From positions 1,415,373 to 1,476,120 of the forward strand of contig FN649735.1 in assembly GCA_000310025.1 (NCBI GenBank): a stretch of DNA of 60,748 nt. The letters run 5' to 3'. This stretch comes from Ectocarpus siliculosus (lineage: Eukaryota; Sar; Phaeophyceae; Ectocarpales; Ectocarpaceae). Shown piece by piece: positions 45,501 to 57,300 of the stretch. Within the stretch, counting starts at the first letter, position 1. Each line of letters begins with the position of its first letter. Below the pieces are notes generated by a model that did not search any database, was not told the DNA's origin, and saw nothing but the letters and a program-made list of their open reading frames with translations. The position numbers and the translations under genes are program-made.

Positions 45501-48500
45501 TGATGCGGAAATACAGAGCAAACGAAGGGTGGCGTGCGGCGAGTTATTGCTTCTGTTGGTCTCGTTGTGAATTTATTTCATCCGACGGGATATGACCCGG
45601 AAACGATGGTGTTGCGCTTGATTTCTCAAGTTCGGTCGTATTCAAGAAAACGATTCAGTCGTATTCAAGGAAAGGAGACTTACTATTAAAGCACACATGC
45701 CAGATTGCCACCGCATCAATAAAACCACGGTTTTCGCAAGCACCGTGAGGATCGAACCAAGGCTATTGCTGACTAGTCAATTGTGGTAGCTGGCGTTGCT
45801 GCTACGTACGGTTCCTCACATCCGCGTACCTACGAATGCCGTGGCCATGGTTGCACGGCGCTAAAACGAACAACCCATCACTCCATATTACTTATTGAAC
45901 ACATAACTGAAAAAATCAAATTACAACCGCTGTATCATGGGCATGTTTCGAGGGGCATGGCATATAGGCCAGAGAGGACGCGGGACAGGTGCTTCGAAAA
46001 AGAAAGAAACATGAAACGGCGTAGGGGAAAGTTGTCACGCACCTCGTCAAACTGAGGGTGAAATCTCATGAAGTTAAGAGGGTTACCCTCTCCCGCCTCC
46101 ATTCCCATCAGAGCCTGTGCTAAGCCTGCCGCTCCGCCACCCCCCTCATCCCCGTCCTCATCCTCCGCCCCCGCCATCATCGCCGCGGCGAGCGCTGCGT
46201 CCCCGCCCCCGCGGGCGTCACTACCGCCACTTCCTGCAGGAAACACCAAGGCGTTCGTTACGAGACCAGATGTTTCAGACGACAGCGAGAGAAGTGGCAA
46301 GAACACGCACGACATGGACAAGGATGGTAAATCACACCACCACCACCACCACCACCACCACTACCCACTACGACGACGGCAATAACGACGACAACATGTT
46401 CCTCGACAATAAAAAGCAACAGCAGCATCATGCCATGTCGCTCACCCGCCCCCACGTTATCGGGAATGCCTTCCATGAGATAGCTCGCCGCCCTGCTGAC
46501 GTCATTGAACGCCGCGCGTAGAGCCGCCGTCGCCTTCCGAAAGACAAAACGGAACCGAAAACAAAAAGAGAAAATCAGAAGGGGGTCTGCAGCTGCATAT
46601 TTTCGGGTCGCCCCCGTAGGCCGAGTGCACGCCAAGCAAGCTCGTGCTATTACGATTGTAAGCATCGATCGACAGAAGACGGTCCTTTTGGCCTTTTTAG
46701 CGCCGAGCGGTACAACAGCGGCCGCTTCGAGGGAAAGACGAAACCGTTTACCCTACGACGCATGCTTGGAAAACCACCTCATTTCTCGCGCCAATTTCCA
46801 GTCTTCCCTGTCCGGTCGACAACAGCAAAAAAGCGAAACCTTTTCGTTTGGTCTGTCTTCGGCGTGAGGCAGAAAACAACACACCAGTAATACCTAGTCG
46901 GCCGTGACGACTACCTTATATGACACAATATAACACACACCCTCGACCGATTTTCATAGCTCGATTTTTCAACAGCAGCAACAGTCGCAGGGCCGGATAC
47001 GGCGGTGTTCAAGCCGTCTAGTCGAGAGCTCTCTGAAAACGTATCGTTTCGTCTATGCATCCTCTTGGTCATGGAGTAATCGGGCTTTGAAAATTGGTCC
47101 AGGGGGGGTGTTATCTTGTGTCATTATACGGTAGTGTCCCTCCCCCGCCCGCCGTATCACATCCCTCCCGCACCGACATGATACAGAAGTTCGCTGATGA
47201 CAACACCGGGACTGTCTTTAATCTCTGCTGTCGGGGCCCTCGATTTCATCATCGCCATGCGTCGCCTAGTGAAAAGGAAGGTGGCCCGTGGCCCGTGCCC
47301 CGTATCTCTCCCGCCTATTTACCTGATCCTCAGGAAAACCCATCGCCGTCAGCATTTCCACGTTGGCGGGGTCTATCGCCAGCGCCTCATTTGCGCCGCC
47401 GGCCCCTGCCGGCGTCGCCGCTGCTGCTGCTGGGGCTACCGCTGCTGCTGCCGGTGCTGCTGGTGTTGCTGCTGCCGGCGCCGCTGCTGCCGCTGGCGCC
47501 GCCGCTGCTGGGGCTGCTGCTGCTGGCGTCGCGGCGGCAGCAGCGGCAGGGGTTGCAGCGGCTGCTGCCGGTGCCGGTGCTGCGTTTGCCACGGGATTTG
47601 CCCGTCGCTTCGTGTCGGCGAGGCGGGGGGGGGGGCGGGGAGGGGGGTGATGGAGTTGGGGGAAGTTCTTTGGAGGATGTTTCTTCGAGTACATTGACTG
47701 TGGTTCCTTGAAACAGGCAGGACACCATTATTGGACCGCCCGAAGTCGTGGCATGGGGGGGGGTGACGGAGTTTGAGGAAATTTCTTGGGGTGGGGGGGA
47801 TTTCTTCTAGCATCGAGGCTGTACGTTCTTGAAACGGGATGCTAGGGCCCCTCGGTGTCCTGTTTGCAGGCTGTTGTGGCTGTTGTTCGGATTCCATTCC
47901 ATGTGTAGACGGAAACAAAAATGGATCGAAAGCGCTGTCCTTATTGTTGTGCATAGTCAACACACACATCATATCCTCACCATCGTCCTACTAGGCTGTT
48001 GTAGATGCTGTGCGAAATCCATGAAAATGGTGGAAAAAATGAACCCAAAAACGCCCTTGTTACTGGTGCACATAGTCCACGTGTCCAAGCATGCTGTTGT
48101 GATTGTTGCACGACTTCCACGTAGCTGGAAACAGTAAAAACTACTTCATATTCCATCCACAAACCCATCTACAATAGCGGCTCGCTGTGATCATTGCACG
48201 AATTCCACGCGTAGAAGGAAACAACAGCAAACCTACAATCACAAGTCATACATACCTTGACCATCAGCACCAGGAACCCGCCGGCCGCGACGCTGCCCGC
48301 GAGAGAGTCGCCGTCTTTCAAGGTCTTACCCCCGCAGATGAGGACCTGCGTGCCAGGGTCGTGCCCCCGCACCTCCGAAATCTTGGTCTTGACGTCGCTC
48401 ATCTGATCGGACCGGATAGGGAGGGGGGGCGGGGGGTGGGGGGGGGCGTACTCTCATGTTTCGCATGCTTTAGCGGTTAGACCATTGACCACGCGTCCTC

Positions 48501-51110
48501 GAGAGGACGGAGCGTTGTTCCCACCGGACCGCACCGATGGCCGATCGTTCCTTCCTACTTTGCCAAAGGTGGATCGGATAGGGCGGGGGGGGGGGAGCAG
48601 CAACGACATCACACACGCACACACATGATGTGAACCGCACGTCCGATCTCTTCGGGGGGCGCTGCGGAGGATTGTTGCTGTTCGGGGGGGGTGAGGAGGT
48701 CTTCTTATTATTGTCCCGCGATAAAGGCTGACGTATTTCTATTGGTCAACCGGTTAGCGCTACAACGCCGATGCTGATATTGTTCACGTTCTTGTAACGA
48801 AGGCTGACGTCTTTTCATTTCTCAGCCGGGTAGCGTTGGCGTCGATGCTACATACGTGCAAGGAGCTCACTCATGTATACGGTCGATGCTTGTGCTGACT
48901 GGGAGACCGCTGAGGCTTGGCCTGATTCCTGACTGAGGACAATGCTGGTGATTCCTATCTGCCCTTCACGTCTGGGCAGGCGCACTTGTGTCCGAGCTGT
49001 GCCTTACAAAAAATCAAACCGACCCTCTGCCGGGTTTGCGAGTACGTCTGCTTAGGCGTACATGCCGACACTGTCTGCCATTTGATCCTCAAAATGGCAA
49101 CAGAGTGTCGGGAGATCCGCCCAAGCAGGGGCACGTGCAAGCCCAGCGAAGAGTGAGGTGGATTTCCTCAAAGGCACAGCTCGGGAACAAGTGCACCCAC
49201 CCACACGTGAAGGGCAGATGGGAATAACCAGCATTGTTCTCGGTCGAGAAATCGGCCTTTGCGACGGGTAAACGCGTTCTAAAGTGTTCGCCGAGTCCTC
49301 GCAAGCAGCGACCGGATACGCCATATATATAGAGAGCAATGTTTCCCCCGACTATTCCCAGCTACCAACAGGGTTGGCTCTCGTCGAGTCTCTCAAGAAA
49401 CTATTAGAGGAAGGAGACCATCACGACAGACAAGCTTGAAAAGGCTATTGGTCAGGCACTGGCCACATGTGAAGATCTTGACCCCAATGCTCCAAGGGAA
49501 AGTACCTCATGGAATCAGGGAAGGCAGGAAACAGAGGACGCGACACCCAGATGAGGATTACCAACCACCGTCCACATGCGGTCGCAATGAACATATTCAG
49601 CAAAAATTAATTTTCGGAGCCCGAGTCGTCCGGTCAAGGCCAATCATGTTGGGGGTACCAGGCGGCCGGTACGATTCACGGAGCCTCTAGGGTAGGGTAT
49701 TTGTGTCATTTGATTATCAAGGATCTACGGAGCCCCGCGTGCCTTGCTCAGGCTGTCCGACCCAGGGTGGCGCCAGGCACGTGGAAGTACACCCACCGCC
49801 TGCCCGGGGACGGTGCCGGCCAAAATCCTATTCCAGGAAAAAGCCTCTCGTTTTGACAAGAACGCGATTTTCCAGCGCCGTTTCCGTCATCCCGAACACG
49901 ACACGCCGTCCGTCCATTGCGTCCCAAAATTTAATTTGAAAGTTAGTACATTTTTGCGAAGAAGTATTTCTTTTACCTTTTTTTCCCCATATCAAAAGCA
50001 AAACACACCCAAGCTATTTATCCACGAACTTGGAGGACCAATAAAAAAAGTGTCGCCGTCACGTTTGCTCCCCTTAGATTATTCAGCGGGAAGGAATGTT
50101 TCGGGCCGTATCTACTCGCCGCGCGCTCCTTACGGTGTGGGGAAGAAAAAAAGTCCACCAAAAATACTGCATACTATACGCTGAAAATAAGGCTGGGGGG
50201 CCGTCTCAGCGCGCTCGGAAAGCACAGCGGGAGCGAAGCGCACGGAAGCAGTGCAAAGGGGGGCGAAAGCACAAGGCACACGCTCCGTTTGCCATGAAGT
50301 AGAGCTGCTGCTGTAGCTACTCCTTGATGAAGTAAGTGAGAGCTCTTTTTGTAATGTACTTGTGTACCAAGCGACCCGTGTCGAACAAGTAGCCGTTTTT
50401 CTACAAAGTGAACATGCTCGATAAAGCATATCTACAATCGAGGAAGTTTCGATAAAGCAAATGTACAATCGAGGAAGTTGGGTTAGGGTTAGGGTTAGGG
50501 AAAGGATTGCCTGCTCGAGACGGGAAAAGCAAGGAGAACATTGCCCAATGTTGGATGTGCCAGGCGTGCAGGGCCCGGTTGGTAGCTTAGGGCTAGGCTC
50601 CCGTACAGTGCATATGCACCAGGTACAGCGAATGATGGCAGTCACGCGCAAGAATGCAAAGGAATGCAAGACACCAACAGCAATCAATCCGTCTCACGCG
50701 CAATCAGCTGCATACTGAATACTGCCGTCTTACAGCAGTACCGGTAGTGAATTCCATAGACAGAAATTATGATGTCCATATGCTACGCAAATCAGCAAAA
50801 CACCCACTTCAAAAAAAAAAAACTTGAATATTCCACCATCGATGTGCGGAAGGTAACATGGGCGTGGCGAAGTGAACTCTCCCGTCCTTGCATCTGCACA
50901 CCCTGTCCGTGTGTGTGAAGAGTAACGGGGTGTGGTGGAACAAGGGCTACTACTGTAAAAGTGCGGCGGGATCAGCAGCACCAGCAGCAGGTGCAAATAA
51001 AGCCCGCAGTAGACTAGAAGTCCGTGGCTTGTCCTCACCACAGATTCTTCGGCGACATCTATCCGGAAGACCTCCCCCTTCAGCGTCTTCACCGTAAGAG
51101 ATCGCGTCAT
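42591..51110 (-). CDS. RAD23: RAD23 ubiquitin receptor / nucleotide-excision-repair factor
   Basis: Exons (minus): 51110-51039, 48402-48256, 47607-47323, 46533-46446, 46233-46043, 45378-45307, 44743-44649, 43498-43312, 42701-42591; 415 residues with every phase consistent. RAD23 stabilises XPC in DNA repair and shuttles ubiquitylated proteins to the proteasome. Domains: ubiquitin-like 1-73 (MTRSLTVKTLKGEVFRIDV, LICGGKTLKDGDSL); Ala/Pro linker 74-150 encoded by GCN triplets; UBA1 about 155-195 (NVEMLTAMGFPEDQ, AAFNDVSRAASYLMEGIP); acidic/Gly linker; XPC-binding STI1-like region about 248-317 (NPLNFMRFHPQFDE, LRGLVRENPAMLPQVLQ, ELIERINQHPDDFLRLMNEP); acidic/Gly linker; UBA2 about 375-415 (MVPGAGRDQVIEAF, CDKNAEMAANLLFENAL). 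Complete and intact. The large first intron (2.6 kb) holds several repeats. Confidence 0.97.
43550..44170. repeat. Minisatellite rich in GTGAGTGAGTGAGACATG
   Basis: About nine diverged units of 50-85 bp. Each has a block of GTGAGT/GAGTGA followed by GACATGCGT and a CCAAAATGCCAAAA-like segment. It fills most of RAD23 intron 7. The GTGAGT blocks are on the strand opposite to the RAD23 transcript. Confidence 0.9.
46336..46364. repeat. (CAC)n microsatellite
   Basis: About nine CAC/CCA units in the RAD23 intron between exons 4 and 5. Confidence 0.9.
48437..48576 (+). repeat. Poly-G-headed dispersed repeat, copy B
   Basis: G-rich head followed by CGTACTCTCATGTTTCGCATG, GGTTAGACCATTGACCACG, CGAGAGGACGGAGC and CCTTCCTACTTTGCCAAAGG. 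It is in RAD23 intron 1 directly before exon 2, so its head forms a C-rich tract about 20-43 nt upstream of the acceptor. Confidence 0.87.
48722..48850. repeat. Imperfect ~85-bp direct duplication
   Basis: AAAGGCTGACGTATTTCTATTGG and AAGGCTGACGTCTTTTCATTT head two copies that both continue into CCGGGTAGCG/CCGGTTAGCG and GATGCT. In RAD23 intron 1. Confidence 0.6.
48959..49222. repeat. Fold-back (inverted repeat) with ~130-bp arms
   Basis: The left arm starts CTGCCCTTCACGTCTGGGCA at 48959. The right arm ends CACACGTGAAGGGCAG near 49222. The arms match as reverse complements over most of their length (GCACTTGT.TCCGAGCTGTGCCTT, CTGCTTAGGCG / CTGCTTGGGCG, GACACTGTCTGCCATTTGA / GACACTCTGTTGCCATTTT) with almost no spacer. 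Each arm reads as a peptide with paired cysteines. In RAD23 intron 1. Confidence 0.85.
50430..50502. repeat. 31-bp tandem duplication ending in telomere-like TTAGGG repeats
   Basis: CGATAAAGCAWATSTACAATCGAGGAAGTT occurs twice. The second copy runs directly into GGGTTAGGGTTAGGGTTAGGG. This is an interstitial telomere-like tract, in RAD23 intron 1. Confidence 0.85.
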
Positions 51111-51361
51111 GTCGGTGCCAGCACAGCAGCAGTGGTCGACGATAGGCCAAGCCGAGAGCAAGAGGTGTGCGCGGTGCGCGGCGATGCCGCAGGTGCAACC
51201 ACCGCAAAACAAGGAAGGGGGGCTGCGATTTGAAGTTGCATTCACGGTGCCTCCCAGCAAGAAAAAGCAAGAGAGAGCAGCCACACGCGACACGCGACAC
51301 CCTCTCTGTCAAAACATACTCACTAGGGGAGCGCGGAAGGAGAGAGAGAGAGAGAGTCGAG
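51111..51361. promoter_or_regulatory. Shared spacer of RAD23 and the PDI-like gene
   Basis: 251 bp lie between the two start codons. A (GA)n run at about 51341-51357 lies immediately before the plus-strand ATG and would be in its 5' leader. No TATA-like element is evident. A bidirectional promoter is inferred from spacing. Confidence 0.45.
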
Positions 51362-54300
51362 ATGCCACGTCTACGTCGCCAGGCTTCTCTGGCCGGTGCT
51401 CTGACCGTGCTGGTCGGATCTCCGACCCTTCTGCATGGAGGCGTGCGGGCTGAAAAGGATACGGTGGGCGAAGGCTTCTCGATTGCCAGCGGCGGACAGA
51501 TCGAGACCCTGGACCGCTCAACGTACATCAGGTCAGTGTTGTGGCACAAGCACGACCCGGCGCCGCTAACCATGTCGTCCTTGGGCAAGGCTTGTATCCG
51601 AGTGGTTGCGAGTGGAATAGACCAGAAGAGGACGCGTTTTACACAACCACTGCTGTCTGGGCTGCGCGTGTGCGGCGGGACTCTAGAAAATCTTCCCACG
51701 GGGAAAAAGACTGCGATGAGCTGTGAGACAGCAGCGCAGCGGTGCTGGGAGTGTGTATCACCCATCGCAGGGGCGATCAGCGGTGAATGCTATATGCAGC
51801 GTGCTCGCCTGCTGTCTTCCACTTAGTTCAACATGAACGCCCACTGGGGGTCAACCACAAGCTCGATCCAAACTTCTTAGTTTTCCGAGTTGCTGGTGCA
51901 AAAAAGTGCGGCGGGTTTGCGTGGCCCAATCAACGGCCCCGATTCTCTGCGTCGCACATACCATCCCTCGTTTGCCTCCTCTCGCGTCCTCTTCTGCAAT
52001 CTGCACATTTCGGTGATCAGCCTCCTCGTCTTGATGAAAGAAACATTGTTGTTATGTCTGTGAGACAGCTTCCGGGAGTCCTACGCATATGCATAGAGGC
52101 GACACTCAAAATAGATTCCAACATCTATTCATATGATCCTGTTGCCATCACACTTTTTTTTTTTTTTTAATATGACACAACGAATCCATCTCTATCATAG
52201 AAACGAGTCTGAGACAGATTAGCAATGAATTCATAGCGTCAGAAAGTACCTGTGTCTACGGTTTCCCAGACAGCATATAGGGACATCTCCCCTGCGGGTA
52301 ACAGGCTCAACAAGACAGTTTGGTAGCTGTCTTGTGTGTCTCATATATGTTTTGTAATTTCCAGGCTGCTTGCATTTGTGAACAAGTGCGCCGTATAAAG
52401 TGTTCACCTAGAGGGTTGAGTACAACTTGCCCCCACAGGACTTTCATGTAGCTAATGTTTTTTTCGATGCTTACTGTAGTCTTACGCTCTTTTTTTCTCT
52501 GACGGTACTTTCGCCCGTGCATGCATTGGGTGTCGGACTTTGTGTTGTACTATATTCCGTAGTGCCCATTGGACTGCTGCTCAGTGGAAACGACAAGATG
52601 TCACCTGTGTCTAGTCTATCCTGCATGCTTCGTAGATGTAGCATTCCCTACCGGGTTGTCATGTCCACGACGACATCGAAACTACTCTGGCAAACGATGA
52701 AAACGAAGACAACCCAGATCGTTCCCCCCGTTGGAGCTGCAACGCCGCGCTGCGCGGGACTCTTTTCCGGGCCACCTTTTCAGTGTGTACATTCTTCTCC
52801 CGCTGTTGATGCCAGCAGCCTCGTTTCTCGCCACACCTGGTTTGTCTAGTTCGTTCACAAACCCGACGTCTCAACCGTGATCCGTGCGCGCAACCGTCTA
52901 CGGCGGGCGGCACTGCTCGCCGCCCTTTTCCCGCCCTGGCCCTTTCCTCTGTCGTCTTCTCCCCGAACGGTGATGACAACGACTACGACGACCATGATCG
53001 CCACCATCACCACTACCAACAACGGTGTCATCATCCGACGAAACAACAACGACAACATGTAACCACCATCAATTACCAACGGCGACGTCGACACCGCAGC
53101 TCCATCCTCAAGTCCAACAACCCGGCGCTCGTGTGGCTGTACGCGGGTGCCGACTGCCCCAACTGCGAGACCATCCTGCCTGCCGTCGAGGAGGCCGCCG
53201 ACAAGCTTTCCTCCTGGGGTGTGTCCGTCGCCGCCGTCGACCTGTCCAAGGAGACCAAGCTGAGAAGAGACCTGAGCATCCCAAAGGGACTTCCCATGAT
53301 GTTCAAGGCAAGCCCGAGGACGGGGGGGGGGGGGGCGCACTCGTGTTCCCCATGCCTTGGGGGTTAGGAAACTGACCACCCATCCCCAAAAGCAGGACGG
53401 AACATTGTCCCCACAGGACCAATCACGGAGCGCCAATCCAGGAGGGGTTGGGGCCCGTGTCCCGTCGTGTGCATGCGTGTGGCGTTGACTTAAAAGCCTT
53501 GGATTAAACCCGGGACGGAGATACTCCGAAATTCCCGGAAAATTTCCATCGTAATTTTTTCCATGGTATCCGAGGTCTTTGGTGGGGGTTGGGGGAGAAC
53601 GGGGAGGAGCTGGTTACCCCTGAGAGAGGGTCTGGGGAAGGACTATTTTATGACGTTGGAGGGGCGGTGGCGTGTACGGTTCGGTGAAGGGATCTAGCCG
53701 GTTGATGCAAAAATAGACTTGGACATGTAGACATGATGCTAAACCGGTAGGTCGATGACCTCGGGTAAGCCTGGTATCTAAAGTAGATGAATTCCTCACG
53801 AAACGATGTCTCTGTCAAGTCGCTTTCTGAACCAGATATGGTTGTGCTGTGTGTGCCGATAAGGATGGCCCGGTAGAGGGGTTCTTCGTTCTCTTCCTCT
53901 CCTAGATGCCACCGTTTCGTATCGGATCGAGGCTGACTGGTGGATATTTCCTCAGCAGGCAGCGCCACGGGGTTGTAGACAACACGGCCTCTTCGTTCGT
54001 GGTCCTCTCGTGCTTGACCCTCTATCCCTTCCGAATCGACCCGGCGATCATGTTCCAGGTGCACCACTCGGAGAGCACTCCGAACCCTTACGGCGGTCTC
54101 CCGGTACGGCCTGAGGAGATGCTCACCATGTTTCAGGTAAAAAGTTTGTTTGACGGCTGCTCGTGACGTCGCTGCCGGTCCTTATCATCGCTGCTGGTGG
54201 TGGGAAGCCTCTACACCTCTTTTCGGAGAACTCGGAGATAAGGCATCCTGCCACGGTACTGCGGGTTTCTAGTTGCGCGCACGGATTTTATTTGCGGTGC

Positions 54301-57300
54301 CGTGTTCCGCAGCTCTTCTCGTATGAGACAGACGCGAGTGTATCGTACGGCACGTATCATTGCGGCCGTTTTCTTCAACCCGTGTTTTTTCAATCTTTGC
54401 AAGAGCACTGGATGCAGAAACACGATGTACTCACCCGCGTCTATTGTCTTGCCTCCCCCCTTCCCCGCGCGCGCGATGATTCTTTTATTTGCGCGTTTGC
54501 AGGACGCACGCTCCCTCCAAAAGAAGGTGCTGAGCGCGATCCCGGACTCGGTTGTGTCCGTTGACCTGGAGAAGAGCTCGTCGGGTCCGTCCACAAGCCT
54601 GAAGGAGGCCCTGGCGGAAGGGGATGGCGAGGAGGCGTTCGCTGCGATCCTCTTCACCGAAGCCGGGTGAGAGCGACGGACAGACGATTTGAAATTCTTT
54701 AGTTGTAAGGTGTTCGTGGTGTCTTGAGCGAAGAACACGACGTGCCACCAGTTTTTTTTGTTGTTGTTGTCTTGGGGTTGAGGGTGTGTACGATAGGTAC
54801 ATCTCTCGTGATGTCGTGTTTTTCTGTTTTTCTTTTGTCTCAACAATGCGCGTTGTCACGCGCACACATCTCTCATACTCCGGCCGCCCCCACCCCCCTA
54901 TAAGTTTCCGAAAGCACGCACTCTCTTTCCCACTCACGCACTCTCTTTCCCAGTCACGCACTTTCTTCCCCACTCACTCACTTCCTCATTCCCAGCAAAG
55001 CGTCTCCGGTATTGAGGGTGCTGGCGAACCAGGTGAGGGGCAAGGTCAGCGCCGTGCAGGCACGCCTGGCAAAGGGACCGACCACCCCTGATGACGAAGA
55101 TGACGAAGATGTGGCTCAGGACGAGGCATTGGCGGGGTGAGTAGGCTCGTCGATTTTGTTAGGAACAGCGGACGGGGGTAGTTCAGCGGGGGACGGGGGA
55201 ATGCGCAACTGCTTTGAAGCTGTTATATACTTTACTTGTTTTTTTCGTGCCTTTTGGTTGTGGTACACGCCTGCTGTAGGCGGAAAGTTCTTGTTGCTAG
55301 TGAAAAACGCCTCGGTGCTTTAGAAGAGCGGTGCTCGCTTGCTCCTACGGTGTCCTCAATACTTGTTGATCATTTCGGTAGACAATGTGCCGCAGCCGTC
55401 CCCCACCCTTCCCTAGCATAGCCTTTGACATTTCTCTTGGCGAAACTAGTAGCTCCACACAGGAATACCAACTTCATTGATGGCACAAAGCCATTCTTTT
55501 CTCCTTCGAGTTTGAAATGTTGGTCGAACCACCCCCCCTCCCTTTCATTATTTTTTTGCGAATGACCCAGGATGCTGAAAGGCACCGTTGACATCCCGGG
55601 GACGATTCCGTCCGTCCCCTTCCTAGTGCTCTTGAACAAGGAATCCGGAGAAGGGAGCGTGTACGGGGGCGCCGTGGATGACGCCAAGGTGAAGGGGGGC
55701 GGGGGCAGAGAGAGCATGCATGGATAATTGTACAGTCACCATTTGATGTTGTTGAGAGCGAATAGCGGTCAAGTTTTTTTTATGGCTTGCCGAGCGTAGC
55801 GTGCTTGACTGCAAGGCACCTGTTTTGGGGAGCAACGCGGGCAGATTTTTTTTATTGCCGTGTGGACTGGCCTAAAGGATGATGGTTTGCCGAGTTTAGC
55901 GTGCTTGACTGTTAAGGACGGTTTCTCGGGGGGCAAGAGGACCGTCGTTGAAGTGGGTAGCACTCTCCCTCTTCGTGTGGTACTTTCGTAGCGGCGCCAG
56001 ACGGACCGCAACCCTTGCTAATGTTAGGAAGGCAGTGAGTGCTTCGGATTTACGTTACGTCGAAGACTGGGGGAAAATAGGCGCCTCTGTATGGGTGGCT
56101 ACGCTACACCCCGCAGGAACTTTGCCCGTATCTCAACCACAACCAGAACCGAAATAGGAACCACGGGCGGAGCTCGAGAACCGGAATCCCCGCGCCCGCA
56201 CGCGTGCGCCGCGACTAATCGAATCACGAACGCCTCTCGCAGGCAATGCTAGCCTTCGTCCGAGACGGGGCCGGCATCTCCTCCGCAACGGAGGCAGGGG
56301 GCGCCGGTGCCAGCACTTCCGGTAGCGACGGCGGCGGGGACCGCAAGGGCACCACGGGAGGCGTGCTCGAGCTAGACCCGGAGCTGCTGTCGGTGCTGGA
56401 GGAGAAGGGCACGGAGGCCCTGGTGGCGGCGTTTGTGGAGGGGGGAGACGTTGACTCCATCCCCGGGTGGGCGGAGGCCACCAAGGGTCTCCAGGGGGAG
56501 GTGAGCGAGTGCGTCCGGGAGATGCCCGCGGTTGTCCGTTTTCCGAACCGATTTTCGTGTAGTGCGATGATGGTGGTGTCTTGCTGGTTCATGTTTGTTG
56601 GGCTGGCGGAGCCCCGCTGCCCCCGACTCTCGCCTTTTGTCGGGATGGTGTTCGTTTCTCAGGACTTCAGGGAGAGCACCATGCACTGTTTATAGACCCC
56701 CAGCTGGAGTAGGATTCCCTGGAAGACCAGGCACTCGGGGCAGCTCAGAGCACCCGAACCTCCACAGGATATTTATTAGTTCATGACTCTTGACTGTGGT
56801 CTCGTGGTTTCCGAACGAGCTTGTCGCTCTGAAGCCTCCCCGATCATCGGTCGAGCAACAAAGGCTTGAAAAACATAAGTACACCCCCCGCCCCCGCCAA
56901 CACAATTTTTCTCCCTCGCGGCGACGGTTTTTCTCGCCGCCGCCAATTCAACCAACCAACGACCAACCAGATCCGAGCGGGGGTGCTGGACTGCACCGCA
57001 CACCCGGCCCAGTGCGAGGGATCGGCGAAGCAGAAGATGCCTTTCTTGAAGGTGTACCCTCACGGCAAGGGCGTCGACGGAGACAAGCGAGGCTTCCCTT
57101 CCGTGCTGCCGGCAACGGGGGTGAGAGCGGTGGCTGGTGGTGGTCTTGGCCCGCCGTGTGAGGTCCAGGTAGCATTGTGCCGGCGTTCGGGCTTGTGAAG
57201 GGGGGCGTGATCATGATCTGGATTTGGGTAGGGTGGGTTAGGTGGGCCTGCACCCCGTTGTTGTTTTTTTTATCTTTGGCATTTGATTTTGATATTGCTC

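Noticed and set aside
47363-47650. Long plus-strand Ala/Gly and Leu/Pro frames across the GCN triplet region
   Set aside because: These are shadows of RAD23 exon 3, whose minus-strand Ala/Pro linker is followed by a correct UBA domain.
50477-50502. Chromosome end
   Set aside because: The telomere-like tract is very short and lies within an intact gene's intron.
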